From the NCBI GenBank assembly GCA_025210525.1, contig JAOARP010000026.1, forward strand, positions 99,630 to 163,629: a stretch of DNA of 64,000 nucleotides, read 5' to 3'. Within the stretch, counting starts at the first letter, position 1. Each line of letters starts with the position of its first letter. The translations under genes were made by a program, and so were the position numbers. Shown here in pieces: positions 50,255-59,841 of the stretch. The notes under the pieces were generated by a model. That model was not told the origin of the DNA, searched no databases, and was given only the letters and a program-made list of their open reading frames with translations. Origin of the DNA: Marinisporobacter sp. GTDB lineage: Bacteria; Bacillota; Clostridia; Peptostreptococcales; Thermotaleaceae.

Positions 50255-51412
50255 ATGTATAATTTATTATTAAAATTAATTAAAATAATATTTAACAATA
50301 AACATTATTTCCAGATGAACAAAGAAATTCAGATGAAATATATTAGTAAAATTTCAAAGAAATTAACAAGCGAGGATCTTGTTATAAGAAGTTTTTTGCA
50401 ATATAAATGTCAAATTTACAAAAACTCAAAGATGAAAATTTTCATACTAAATATAGTATGTATACTAGCAATTGTACCTATAATAGTAGTTTTTTTTATT
50501 AGATATAAATACGATAAAAACAAATTGAATATATTTGAAAAAAAAGATAAAAATATTGCAATTAATTTTGGGTATTACGAAAAGATACCTGCCCTGCTAG
50601 TTAGAAAATATAATATAAATGAAATGTATAAAAAATATATTTTAACATACGAAGATATAAAATTTATTTTCAAAAGAATTATATTGAAATATCCATTTAA
50701 TGGTTACTTTATAATGAAGAATATCATGAAAATTGCGTTGTACAGTTACAATATTATGTTGCAAAATCCTAAAGCTATTTTTGTAAATTCTGAGTATTCT
50801 TTTACTTCATCGATTTTAACACTATATTGTAATTTGAAAAGTATTAAACATATAAATTATATGCATGGAGAAAAATTATTAATTATTAGAGATGCTTTTG
50901 TAAAATTTGATGAATTTTATATATGGGATGAATACTATAAAAATATATTTAAAAAACTGAAAGCTGATGAAAATCAATTCATAGTAAGTTTGCCAAGGAA
51001 TTTAGAAAAATGCAAAAATGATAAATGGTTAGAAACTAAAATTTTAACCTACTATTTACAAGGAAATGAAACTTACCACCAATTAGAATTAATTAAAAAT
51101 AAATTACAACAAATAAAAGATAAAAAATATTTGGACATAAGAGTTAGACCTCATCCAAGATATGGAGATAGGAAGAAAATCAATAAAGTCTTTAAAGATT
51201 TTAGAATAGAGAGTGATAAAAATATTACTGAATCATTAAAGGAGGCAGAATTTATAGTTTCTAAGTATTCTACGGTTTTGTTTGAGGGATATTTGATGAA
51301 CAAAAAAATAGTTATTGATGATATAAGTGATAGGAAACTCTATTTTAAGTTAAAAGACCTAGATTATATTATTTTACAAAAAAACCATATGAAGTTAAGT
51401 GAAGTGATTTGA
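50255..51412 (+). CDS. Putative polysialyltransferase-like capsule glycosyltransferase
   Basis: The 385-residue protein has a hydrophobic helix near residues 65-88 and a GT-B-like C-terminal half: AIFVNSEYSFTSSILTLYC, INYMHGEKL, DIRVRPHPRYGDRKK and FIVSKYSTVLFEGYLMNKK. The RPHPR and SKYSTVLFEG patterns resemble bacterial poly- and oligo-sialyltransferases that use CMP-linked nonulosonates. With a CMP-legionaminate pathway in the same locus, it is the best candidate for the enzyme that transfers that sugar. The call rests on motif resemblance alone. Confidence 0.6.
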   Translation: MYNLLLKLIKIIFNNKHYFQMNKEIQMKYISKISKKLTSEDLVIRSFLQYKCQIYKNSKMKIFILNIVCILAIVPIIVVFFIRYKYDKNKLNIFEKKDKNIAINFGYYEKIPALLVRKYNINEMYKKYILTYEDIKFIFKRIILKYPFNGYFIMKNIMKIALYSYNIMLQNPKAIFVNSEYSFTSSILTLYCNLKSIKHINYMHGEKLLIIRDAFVKFDEFYIWDEYYKNIFKKLKADENQFIVSLPRNLEKCKNDKWLETKILTYYLQGNETYHQLELIKNKLQQIKDKKYLDIRVRPHPRYGDRKKINKVFKDFRIESDKNITESLKEAEFIVSKYSTVLFEGYLMNKKIVIDDISDRKLYFKLKDLDYIILQKNHMKLSEVI

Positions 51413-52554
51413 TTATGAGAGCAGAATTGTTGATGTTTAATGCAGCCTTTTTAATATTATTATATCTATTTATAAAGTTCAAAGAATATAAAAGTTCGTT
51501 AGCTATGATGTATATTTTTTGGCTAGGGACTTTTTATATACAAAATATTTATTATTATTATTTTAATGGGCAAACTTATAGAATTTTTTCAGATAAAACA
51601 TTACTTATATTTATAAACATATCCACACTAGTTTTTATAAATATAACAATATTATTGATATTAAAAAAAATAAAATGGTTTAAACAAATAAAAACTAAAA
51701 TAAATTTTAAAGAAACGAAATTACTAAGTATGTATTTTAATATAATAACATTTATTGTAGTTGCATATATGTTAAGATATATCAATAAATTTCCTTTAAT
51801 TACGTTGGTTGAAAGTAGTAGTAATATTAGATTAGACATATCAGGAGGAGTACCACATTATTTTACAATTTCAACATTTGCTTACTATATACTACCAAGT
51901 TTTTATTTTTTAAGTGGTAAAAAGAGATATTTAGCTATATATTTTTTATTTGGGGTATTATCTTTGCATAAAGGCATATTAGTATATACAATTTTATTTA
52001 TATGGATAAACTGCTTTGAATACAGAATTAACAAAGAAATAATTGTGTCAGGAATTTTAATAGTAGTGTTTTACTTAGTAGCGAAAAATAAATTAGTTTT
52101 TGATATTGAAACTATGAAATATTTGTTTGAATCTTCTATTAGGAGATTTTTTATAACTCAAGGTTCAGGTTTTATAGTAAGACTAGATATGCTGGAGAAT
52201 GGATTTGATTTTGTAGGAAAAAATATAAAAAGAGTAGTATATGACAAAATATATGGAGGAGTTGGAGGTGCTCCAACTTATTTTCTTGGAAATTTAATAG
52301 TAAGTTATGGATATATAAAAGGTTTATTGATACATTCGAGTATATTAAGTTTGATGTATTTTGTATCTAGTGTTATTGACTATAATTACAAGAAGAATAA
52401 TGGCGTTAAATGGATTTTTTTTAGTATAATATTTATTTTAGGAAATACAGAAATAACATTTAATAATCTACCACGTCTAATAGCTATACTATTTAATTTT
52501 TTGATAATATTTATTTTAAATGTAGATGCGAAGTTGTTAAGAAGTAAAAGCTAA
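51409..52554 (+). CDS. Wzy-like polysaccharide polymerase
   Basis: The 381-residue polytopic protein has about 11 membrane helices and one larger periplasmic-side loop near residues 230-290 (FVGKNIKRVVYDKIYGGVGGAPTYF in pieces). Wzy proteins share little sequence, so the call depends on topology, length and position next to the flippase and glycosyltransferases. It is the third polymerase/ligase-like protein in the locus but the only one adjacent to the flippase. It overlaps the upstream gene by 4 bases. Confidence 0.72.
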   Translation: MIMRAELLMFNAAFLILLYLFIKFKEYKSSLAMMYIFWLGTFYIQNIYYYYFNGQTYRIFSDKTLLIFINISTLVFINITILLILKKIKWFKQIKTKINFKETKLLSMYFNIITFIVVAYMLRYINKFPLITLVESSSNIRLDISGGVPHYFTISTFAYYILPSFYFLSGKKRYLAIYFLFGVLSLHKGILVYTILFIWINCFEYRINKEIIVSGILIVVFYLVAKNKLVFDIETMKYLFESSIRRFFITQGSGFIVRLDMLENGFDFVGKNIKRVVYDKIYGGVGGAPTYFLGNLIVSYGYIKGLLIHSSILSLMYFVSSVIDYNYKKNNGVKWIFFSIIFILGNTEITFNNLPRLIAILFNFLIIFILNVDAKLLRSKS

Positions 52555-52631
52555 ATAAAGTAGAAGGAATGTCAAGGGAGATATAATGTAGTTTAAATTT
52601 AAATAAGAGCAATTAGAGGAGGTATGTGAAT

Positions 52632-53951
52632 TTGAAAAAAATATACATTATTTTACTAATAAGTATTATGAGTGGAGTTCTAATTTCACATAACCTTATC
52701 CCTAAAGACGTTGATGGAATAATAATGTCAGAAGAAGGGTCTAGTAGAGCAACAGCTTATGTAGAAAGTAATAAAATATTGAGTAATAAAGAAACTAAAT
52801 TTGTAACCTATTTAGAAAATGGATATGATAATAAATTTAGAGTAATGTTAGCAGAAATTAAAAAAAATCGAATTCAGAAGAATGTTTGTGTAGGATACTC
52901 GTTAACTAATCATGGTGGGGCAAGTATAAAGTTTGATAAGACAGGTAGAATATATATAGTTTATGGGGGACATACATCTGGTTTAAAAATAAGATATAGT
53001 AAAAAACCATTTGATATAAGTGATTTGAGCAAAGAAATAAAGATAACTAAGAAAGGGACCGGGTTAACATATCCTTCTTTTGAGATAGATGATTACAACA
53101 ATATGCATTTAATATGTAGAAAAATGGATTTAAATGAAGATTTAAGTCCATCAAAACCAAGCTTGAATTATTTTAAGATAGACATAAGTAATGGATTAAA
53201 AATATTATCAGATAAAGAATTAATAAGTTTTCCAGAATATAAATATGGAAATTTCACCTCAAGTATAGCTATAAAAGACAATATAATAAGTATTATATAT
53301 AGAATATACTTGAAAGATAATAAAGAAGAACTTAAAAAGACATCATATGGATATATAAAAAGTGTAGATTTTGGTAAGAATTTTCTAAACTATAGAAATA
53401 AAAGAGTACAATTACCTATAGACTTTAACTCTAACTCAAACTTAGAGATATCAGAAAAGTTTTTGTGCTATATAAGTAATATTTCATATACATCATCAGG
53501 GGAAATTAAGTTTATATTAACGGAATTAAACAAAAAAAGTGAAAATAGCTATCTTATAAGTATTGATAACAAGATGTATAAAAAAGAAAGATTAAATAAT
53601 ATATATGATTTAGTACACGAAAGAAAAATTAATGTATATGTAGCGATTTCTATAGACAGGGATGATAATATATTTTTAGCCTTTTCGACTTTACCAAATA
53701 CAAAGGATGAATCATGGGATAGTCCAAATAATAGAATAAGTTATTTTAAAATTAGCAAAAACAATGTTGATTTAATTTATAATAATATAAAAAGCACAGA
53801 AGGTATGTCATGGCTTCCAAATATAGAGCAAAATAGGAATCATTTTTCTAATAGATATAAAGACATACCTATGCTTATTTTTTCAGAAGGGGAAACAACT
53901 AACGATTTATATAGAAAAGTAAATAGTAAAGTAATAAGTATAGATTTTTAA
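52632..53951 (+). CDS. Exported BNR-4-like repeat protein, possible glycan lyase or hydrolase
   Basis: The product has 439 residues from the TTG at 52632 (9 bases after GAGGAGG; the GTG at 52626 is too close). After a signal or anchor helix (about 3-20) come beta-propeller-like repeats: HGGASIKFDKTGRIYIVYGGHTSGL, FEIDDYNNMHLICRK and ISIDRDDNIFLAFST, resembling BNR-4 proteins, several of which act on uronate-containing polysaccharides. It could trim or bind the glycan made by this locus. No catalytic residue can be proven by eye, so a purely structural or binding role remains possible. Confidence 0.62.
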   Translation: MKKIYIILLISIMSGVLISHNLIPKDVDGIIMSEEGSSRATAYVESNKILSNKETKFVTYLENGYDNKFRVMLAEIKKNRIQKNVCVGYSLTNHGGASIKFDKTGRIYIVYGGHTSGLKIRYSKKPFDISDLSKEIKITKKGTGLTYPSFEIDDYNNMHLICRKMDLNEDLSPSKPSLNYFKIDISNGLKILSDKELISFPEYKYGNFTSSIAIKDNIISIIYRIYLKDNKEELKKTSYGYIKSVDFGKNFLNYRNKRVQLPIDFNSNSNLEISEKFLCYISNISYTSSGEIKFILTELNKKSENSYLISIDNKMYKKERLNNIYDLVHERKINVYVAISIDRDDNIFLAFSTLPNTKDESWDSPNNRISYFKISKNNVDLIYNNIKSTEGMSWLPNIEQNRNHFSNRYKDIPMLIFSEGETTNDLYRKVNSKVISIDF

Positions 53952-53972
53952 CAGATGAAAAGGGAGATAACG

Positions 53973-54728
53973 ATGAATAATAGTAGCGTATTAGTATCAA
54001 TAATAACACCTGTATATAATTCAGAAAGGTTTATAAAAGAAACTATTCAATCTGTGCAGAAACAGACTTATGCCAATTGGGAAATAATCTTAGTAGATGA
54101 CTGTTCAACTGATAGTTCTGAAAGAATAATTAGATATATGATAGAGAAAGACCCTAAAATAAAATATATTAAACTAGAAAATAATTCAGGAGCTGCGGTA
54201 GCAAGAAATACTGCAATAAAAAATTCAAAAGGAAGATTTATAGCTTTTTTAGATAGTGACGATTTATGGGAATGTGATAAATTAGAAAAGCAAATAAAAT
54301 TTATGTTAAATAAAGATATAGGGTTTAGTTTTACTGGATATAATCTAATAGATGAAGACGGGAATGATTTAGATAAAGTAATTAAAGTTCCAGATCAAAT
54401 TGATTATGACGGCTTATTAAAAAATACAATAATAGGTTGTTTGACAGTAATGATTGATAGAAGCAAAATCGGTGATTTCAGAATGCCTTTAATTAGAGCA
54501 GGTCAGGATACTGCTACTTGGCTTTCTATACTAAAAAAAGGGTACATAGCTTATGGCCTAAATGAGCCACTAGCAAGATATAGAAAAGTAGAAGGATCGA
54601 TATCTAGTAATAAAATCAAGGCACTAAAAAGAACTTGGAATATATATAGAAATCTTGAAAAGTTACCATTACCAAAAACAGTATATGTATTTACATGTTA
54701 TATAATAAATGCTTTAAAGAAGAGATAA
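53973..54728 (+). CDS. Family 2 glycosyltransferase
   Basis: The product has 251 residues from the ATG at 53973, which follows AAGGGAG; the ATG at 53955 lies before that site. It has the GT-A opening VSIITPVYNSERFIKETIQSV, the metal-binding FLDSDDLWECDKLEKQ and the acceptor-side GQDTATWLSILKKGY. The enzyme adds one sugar to the lipid-linked repeat unit; donor and linkage cannot be read. It ends a transcription unit with a clear terminator. Confidence 0.9.
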   Translation: MNNSSVLVSIITPVYNSERFIKETIQSVQKQTYANWEIILVDDCSTDSSERIIRYMIEKDPKIKYIKLENNSGAAVARNTAIKNSKGRFIAFLDSDDLWECDKLEKQIKFMLNKDIGFSFTGYNLIDEDGNDLDKVIKVPDQIDYDGLLKNTIIGCLTVMIDRSKIGDFRMPLIRAGQDTATWLSILKKGYIAYGLNEPLARYRKVEGSISSNKIKALKRTWNIYRNLEKLPLPKTVYVFTCYIINALKKR

Positions 54729-54759
54729 CTAGTTAAGATAGATTAGGTACTATATATAG

Positions 54760-54784
54760 GACATGTGTAGACATGTCTTTTTTT
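54760..54784 (+). terminator. Terminator after the family 2 glycosyltransferase
   Basis: GACATGT (54760-54766) pairs with ACATGTC (54771-54777) around a 4-base loop, followed by seven T residues. It closes the flippase/polymerase unit. Confidence 0.85.
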
Positions 54785-54828
54785 AAATCATATAATAAAC
54801 CTAGCGTTTAAATGAAAAGAGGTATATT

Positions 54829-56691
54829 ATGTATAAAAAATTAAAGTCTATTTGTATATTTTTACTAGATGTTATGTTGATCAATATTGCTATCATGGTA
54901 GCCTATTATTTAAGATTTGGGAAGAATTTAACTTTTGAGTATTTTAAGGTATTCTTATATATGTTACCCTTTATAACCATTGGTAAAATATTAATATTCA
55001 ATTATTTTGGATTATATAAAAGCATATGGAAATATGCAGGGGTAGATGAACTGATTAATCTTTTTATGGCTGTTAGTATTAGTAATGGACTTGTGATTAT
55101 TGCTATTTATTTAGGAAATTTAAAGGTACCTAGAAGTATTTATGTAATAACCTTTTTTATTGATTTATTTTTAATTGGTAGTAGTCGCTTTACTACGAAG
55201 ATTTTTAAGAGAATTAATATTTATGATATGATGTATATTCCTTTAAAGGATAAAAGAAAAAGAGTTATGATCATTGGTGCAGGAGAGGCGGGAAATATAC
55301 TTTTAAAGCAGTTTAAAGAAGATGATAAGATAAATCCTATATGCTTTATTGATGATGATCTATCTAAAAAAGGAAAGAAAATTAGTGGCATCCCTATAGT
55401 TGGGACAAGAAAAATTATATTGTCTTATGCAGTGAATAAAAAAATAGATGAAATAGTGATTGCTATTCCTGGAGGAAAGAGACAGGATATAAAAGAAATT
55501 ATTGAGGAATGTAAAAAGACTAAATGTACTTTGAAAATACTTCCCAACATCCATGAACTAAGAGAATTAAAGGAAGATTTGAAGGAAATTCTTGCAGAAA
55601 AGATTAGAAATGTAGATGTGAATGATTTATTAGGAAGAGATAAGGTACAGCTAGATAATGAAAAAATTGTAGCTTATATAAAGAGAAAAAGAGTTTTAGT
55701 GACAGGTGGAGGAGGATCTATTGGATCAGAACTTTGCCGCCAAATTGTAAAGTTTAAGCCAGAAAAACTAATTGTATTTGATATTAGTGAAAATAATCTT
55801 TATGATATACAAGAGGAGTTAAATGTAAATTATCCCAATGTGGATAAAAGCTTTGTGGTTGGTTCTGTAAGAGATATGAATCGTTTAAACTATATTTTTA
55901 GTAGCTTTTCTCCGCATATTGTTTTTCACGCAGCAGCTCATAAGCATGTACCATTGATGGAGGATGCCTGTGGAGAGGCTGTGAAGAATAATGTATTTGG
56001 GACTTTGAATGTAGTGAAGATGAGTGAGAAGTATCATCTAGAAAAGTTCACGTTAATTTCTTCTGACAAGGCAGTAAATCCTACCAATGTAATGGGAGCA
56101 ACGAAGAGAATTTGTGAGATGATTGTGCAAAGCTTTAATAAGGATTCAAAAACAGATTTTGTAGCTGTTCGCTTTGGCAATGTTTTGGGGAGTCGTGGAA
56201 GTGTGATCCCTTTATTTAAAAAGCAGATTAGCAGAGGGGGACCTGTTACGGTAACACACCCTGATATTATTCGTTATTTTATGACTATCTCAGAAGCTGT
56301 ACAATTAGTTATGCAATCAGCGGCTATGGCAAAGGGTGGAGAGATATTTGTACTAGATATGGGAGAGCCTGTGAAAATTGATCAATTAGCAAGGGATTTA
56401 ATTACTTTGTCTGGATTTGAACCTGATCAGGATATAGAGATCAAATATACTGGATTAAGACCAGGAGAGAAGCTTTATGAAGAGCTTTTGGTAAGTGATA
56501 AAAATGTAGAGAAAACACATAAGAAAAAGATTTATGTGGAAAAGCCTATGGATATAGATGATGATCAATTGATGAAAGGTGTAAAGAGCCTTGAAGAGAG
56601 TTTAGACACAAATGATGATGTTGTTAAAAATAGGATAAAAAAAATTGTTCCAACATATAAAGAAAATAATAACACAAAGAAAGGAAGATAG
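54829..56691 (+). CDS. Membrane-bound UDP-GlcNAc 4,6-dehydratase (PglF/CapD/WbpM type)
   Basis: The 620-residue protein has four N-terminal membrane helices (about 8-115), a first Rossmann domain (VMIIGAGEAGNILLKQF, near 145) and a C-terminal catalytic dehydratase domain (VLVTGGGGSIGSELCRQIV, near 290) with SSDKAVNPTNVMGATKR. This full-length form converts UDP-GlcNAc to the 4-keto-6-deoxy sugar that leads to bacillosamine, QuiNAc or FucNAc. Base use is less AT-biased than in the flippase block. It is followed after 2 bases by an epimerase gene and likely supplies the DegT enzyme at 31.6 kb and the PglC-type transferase at 59.2 kb. Confidence 0.93.
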   Translation: MYKKLKSICIFLLDVMLINIAIMVAYYLRFGKNLTFEYFKVFLYMLPFITIGKILIFNYFGLYKSIWKYAGVDELINLFMAVSISNGLVIIAIYLGNLKVPRSIYVITFFIDLFLIGSSRFTTKIFKRINIYDMMYIPLKDKRKRVMIIGAGEAGNILLKQFKEDDKINPICFIDDDLSKKGKKISGIPIVGTRKIILSYAVNKKIDEIVIAIPGGKRQDIKEIIEECKKTKCTLKILPNIHELRELKEDLKEILAEKIRNVDVNDLLGRDKVQLDNEKIVAYIKRKRVLVTGGGGSIGSELCRQIVKFKPEKLIVFDISENNLYDIQEELNVNYPNVDKSFVVGSVRDMNRLNYIFSSFSPHIVFHAAAHKHVPLMEDACGEAVKNNVFGTLNVVKMSEKYHLEKFTLISSDKAVNPTNVMGATKRICEMIVQSFNKDSKTDFVAVRFGNVLGSRGSVIPLFKKQISRGGPVTVTHPDIIRYFMTISEAVQLVMQSAAMAKGGEIFVLDMGEPVKIDQLARDLITLSGFEPDQDIEIKYTGLRPGEKLYEELLVSDKNVEKTHKKKIYVEKPMDIDDDQLMKGVKSLEESLDTNDDVVKNRIKKIVPTYKENNNTKKGR

Positions 56692-56693
56692 AG

Positions 56694-57620
56694 ATGAAGG
56701 TATTAGTAACAGGGGGAGCAGGATTTATTGGATCACATGTTGTAGATAAGCTAGTTGAAAATGGGGATGAAGTAGTAATCATAGACAACTTATCTACAGG
56801 AAGTATGGACAATGTGAACGAGAAAGCAGTATTTTATGAAGAGGATATAAGAAATAAAGAGATAGAGAAAATATTTGATAGAGAAAAACCAGAGGTTGTG
56901 ATTCATCATGCAGCGCAGATAGATATACAAAAGTCTATAAAAGATCCCATATTTGATGGGAATGTAAATATTTTAGGGACTATTAACATTTTAGAGAACT
57001 GTAAAAAATATGATGTTAAAAAGATCATTTATGCTTCTTCGGCAGCAGTTTATGGAACTCCTAGATATTTGCCGGTAGACGAAGCACATATTGTAGCTCC
57101 AATATCTTATTATGGCATATCTAAACATACACCAGAACATTATATAAAGGTATACAGTGAATTATATGACATAAAATATACTATTTTAAGATATGCAAAT
57201 GTGTATGGGGTAAGACAAGATCCTAAGGGTGAAGGTGGAGTTGTATCGATTTTTTTAGATATGCTATTAAACGGAAAAAATCCTACAATTTTTGGAGATG
57301 GAGAACAAACAAGAGATTATATTTATGTTGAGGATATAGCTAATGCCAATGTAAAGTCGTTAAAGCTTGGGGATAATGAAATCTGCAATATTAGTACTAA
57401 TAAAAAGACTACTGTAACAGAATTATTCAATATGATGAGAGAAATCTTAAAGAGTGATTGTTATGCCATTTATGGAGATGAAAGAAAAGGAGATATTAAA
57501 CATAGTACGTTAAATAATCAAAAGGCAATGAAGCTTTTGAGTTGGGAGTCAGGGTATAGTATTGGAAGAGGCTTGGAAAAGACGGTTGAATATTACCGAT
57601 TGAAGAGAGAAAATGCATAA
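56694..57620 (+). CDS. UDP-glucose 4-epimerase-like short-chain dehydrogenase
   Basis: The 308-residue protein has the NAD motif VTGGAGFIGSHVVDKLVENG, SSAAVYGTPRYLPVDE and the catalytic YYGISKHTPE (YxxxK). It resembles GalE-type enzymes acting on UDP-glucose or UDP-GlcNAc; the length and GEQTRDYIYVEDIA fit. It could make UDP-galactose, UDP-GalNAc, or, with the PglF-type enzyme, part of a deoxy-sugar route. It is cotranscribed with the dehydratase gene. Confidence 0.87.
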   Translation: MKVLVTGGAGFIGSHVVDKLVENGDEVVIIDNLSTGSMDNVNEKAVFYEEDIRNKEIEKIFDREKPEVVIHHAAQIDIQKSIKDPIFDGNVNILGTINILENCKKYDVKKIIYASSAAVYGTPRYLPVDEAHIVAPISYYGISKHTPEHYIKVYSELYDIKYTILRYANVYGVRQDPKGEGGVVSIFLDMLLNGKNPTIFGDGEQTRDYIYVEDIANANVKSLKLGDNEICNISTNKKTTVTELFNMMREILKSDCYAIYGDERKGDIKHSTLNNQKAMKLLSWESGYSIGRGLEKTVEYYRLKRENA

Positions 57621-57657
57621 CTATGATATTAAAAGTAGATTACAATATTGTAAAAGG

Positions 57658-57686
57658 TTTACGAAACGGTTTGAATATTATAAAAT
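57658..57686 (+). promoter_or_regulatory. Candidate promoter for the priming transferase genes
   Basis: TTTACG (57658-57663), 17 bases, TAAAAT (57681-57686), about 38 bases before the ATG at 57724 and its AAGGGGG site. Confidence 0.5.
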
Positions 57687-57723
57687 AGTATTGTTAGGGA
57701 GTGATGAATAAAGGGGGAAAATT

Positions 57724-59145
57724 ATGTCAAGCAGTTATTTTAAAAAGGAAAGCAAATTGTTTTATGGATTGCAGATCATCATAGATTTATTGTTAGTGAA
57801 TTTAGGTTTTTATACGGCTTTTATTTCTCGATTTGGAGAGGATTTAAGTAGTAGTCATATTACTCCGTATATTGAGATTATTCCACTTATTTCTTTAATG
57901 GCATTGATATTTTTCTATATTTATGGGGTATTTAGATGTGGAGAAAAGTCTTATTTAGAGACGGTATATTCTATTGGACTATCTTTAATATTTGTAATGA
58001 TTTCATCTATGGCTTTGGCATTTTTTAACAGAGGATTTAGCTTTCCAAGGAGTATATTCTTTATCGCTTTTGGCTTGCAGCTTGTATTTTTGATAGTATG
58101 GAAATATGTAGCTTATAAAATGTATTTTATGCTATATAAGGAAAAGAATGTAATGATTATTGGAGATGAAGAACAAGCAGAAAATATTGCGAAGAAGATT
58201 TTATCCACAAATGAAAAGCAATTTAAAATCAGATATATGTGTAGGGAATTGCATGATGAAGTATATGAATGGATCAATGAAGTAGATGCAGTATGTATGA
58301 GTGCCAATTTAGATAGTAAATATAAAGAAAAAATTATTTCTTATTGTGTAGAATTAGATAAAACCATTTATATTATACCAGAATTATTTGAAATCACATT
58401 GTTTAATGCAAAGCTTACTCAATTTGATGATGTGCCTGCATTTTGTATTGAGAATTTTCATTTAACCATTGAACAAAGGTTTATGAAAAGAACCTTTGAC
58501 ATTGTTGTATCGTTAATAGGGATTATTCTATCTGCACCACTGATGGTGATGGCTTATATAAGTATTAAGCTTTATGATCGAGGACCGGCAATTTTTGCAC
58601 AAGAGCGTGTGACCAGAGGAAATAAGAAGTTTAAGGTATATAAGTTTAGAACGATGATTATGGATGCAGAAAAACACACAGGACCAGTTTTGGCTACAGA
58701 TAAAGATCCTCGAATTACGCCTATGGGTGGCATTTTTAGGTCAATCCGTATAGATGAACTGCCTCAGCTTTTTAATGTATTAAAGGGCGATATGAGTGTT
58801 GTAGGACCTAGACCTGAAAGGGAATTTTTCATTAATGAATTCAAAAAAGAAATACCAGATTTTCAATATAGAGTAGCAGTTAAGGCTGGGGTTACAGGAC
58901 TTGCTCAAGTTCTTGGTAAGTACACAACAACTCCTAAGGATAAGTTAAGATTTGATTTATTGTATATTAGAAACTATTCTTTTTTCTTAGATTTAAAGAT
59001 TGTTCTTCAAACTATTAAAACTATGTTTATGAAAGCAAGTTCTCAAGGTGTAACGGAGGATAAGAGTCTTGAGGAGCTATTGAAGAGTTTGAATTATAAT
59101 GTGTATGAAGAGATTGGTGTTACAAAAATGGAACGGTTATCTTAA
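57724..59145 (+). CDS. Polyprenyl-phosphate hexose-1-phosphate transferase (WcaJ type)
   Basis: The 473-residue protein has four N-terminal membrane helices, a soluble nucleotide-binding-like middle domain (VMIIGDEEQAENIAKKIL), a re-entrant helix near 255-280 and the C-terminal phosphoglycosyltransferase domain: [44 protein letters not shown] and VKAGVTGLAQVLG. It loads the first sugar phosphate on undecaprenyl phosphate. The DE pair in the catalytic motif is intact (as RIDELPQ). A second priming enzyme follows directly. Confidence 0.92.
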   Translation: MSSSYFKKESKLFYGLQIIIDLLLVNLGFYTAFISRFGEDLSSSHITPYIEIIPLISLMALIFFYIYGVFRCGEKSYLETVYSIGLSLIFVMISSMALAFFNRGFSFPRSIFFIAFGLQLVFLIVWKYVAYKMYFMLYKEKNVMIIGDEEQAENIAKKILSTNEKQFKIRYMCRELHDEVYEWINEVDAVCMSANLDSKYKEKIISYCVELDKTIYIIPELFEITLFNAKLTQFDDVPAFCIENFHLTIEQRFMKRTFDIVVSLIGIILSAPLMVMAYISIKLYDRGPAIFAQERVTRGNKKFKVYKFRTMIMDAEKHTGPVLATDKDPRITPMGGIFRSIRIDELPQLFNVLKGDMSVVGPRPEREFFINEFKKEIPDFQYRVAVKAGVTGLAQVLGKYTTTPKDKLRFDLLYIRNYSFFLDLKIVLQTIKTMFMKASSQGVTEDKSLEELLKSLNYNVYEEIGVTKMERLS

Positions 59146-59173
59146 AAAATTAAAGTGAAAAATAGGTGAGATT

Positions 59174-59782
59174 ATGTTATTCATCAAAAGAGTTGTAGAT
59201 GTGGTTGTTGCTTTTGGATTATTGTTGCTATTGTCCCCTATTTTAATAGTCATTGCCTTATTGATTAGAAGGAAATTAGGGTCTCCGGTGATATTTGTTC
59301 AAGAAAGACCAGGTTTAAATGGCAAAATATTCAAGATGTATAAATTTAGAACCATGTTAAATACAAAAGATGTATCCGGAACGCTCTTATCAGATGAAAA
59401 ACGATTAACCAGTTTTGGAAAGTTTTTAAGAAAAACAAGCATAGATGAATTGCCAGAGCTTTTGAATGTATTAAAGGGGGATATGAGCTTAGTAGGACCA
59501 AGACCTCTTTTGGTAGAGTATCTGCCTTTATATAGTAAGAAACAGTCAAGAAGACATGATGTAAGACCTGGAATTACTGGTTGGGCGCAGGTAAATGGAA
59601 GAAATACAATAGCTTGGGAAGAAAAATTTAAGCTCGATGTTTGGTATGTGGATCATTGGAGCGTATGGTTAGATTTAAAGATATTTTTTATGACTTTTAT
59701 AAAAGTATTAATCAGAGAAGGTGTAGACCAAGAAGGGCAAGTAGGTATGGAAAAGTTTACAGGAAATAATTCTATAACATAG
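59174..59782 (+). CDS. PglC-type small phosphoglycosyltransferase
   Basis: The 202-residue monotopic enzyme has a single re-entrant helix (about 8-30) and the catalytic core: [56 protein letters not shown] and [14 protein letters not shown]. This minimal form is typical of PglC, which transfers phospho-di-N-acetylbacillosamine. With the PglF-type dehydratase and a DegT aminotransferase in the locus, that sugar or a relative is a plausible substrate. It lies 28 bases after the WcaJ-type gene, so the locus has two different priming activities. Confidence 0.9.
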   Translation: MLFIKRVVDVVVAFGLLLLLSPILIVIALLIRRKLGSPVIFVQERPGLNGKIFKMYKFRTMLNTKDVSGTLLSDEKRLTSFGKFLRKTSIDELPELLNVLKGDMSLVGPRPLLVEYLPLYSKKQSRRHDVRPGITGWAQVNGRNTIAWEEKFKLDVWYVDHWSVWLDLKIFFMTFIKVLIREGVDQEGQVGMEKFTGNNSIT

Positions 59783-59792
59783 AAAAAGATAA

Positions 59793-59824
59793 AACCTTGA
59801 AGGAATGTTCAAGGTTCTTTTTTT
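59793..59824 (+). terminator. Terminator after the PglC-type gene
   Basis: AACCTTGAA (59793-59801) pairs with TTCAAGGTT (59808-59816), followed by a run of T. The ATP-grasp gene starts 18 bases further on. Confidence 0.85.
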
Positions 59825-59841
59825 ACGAGGGGATGATAAAG

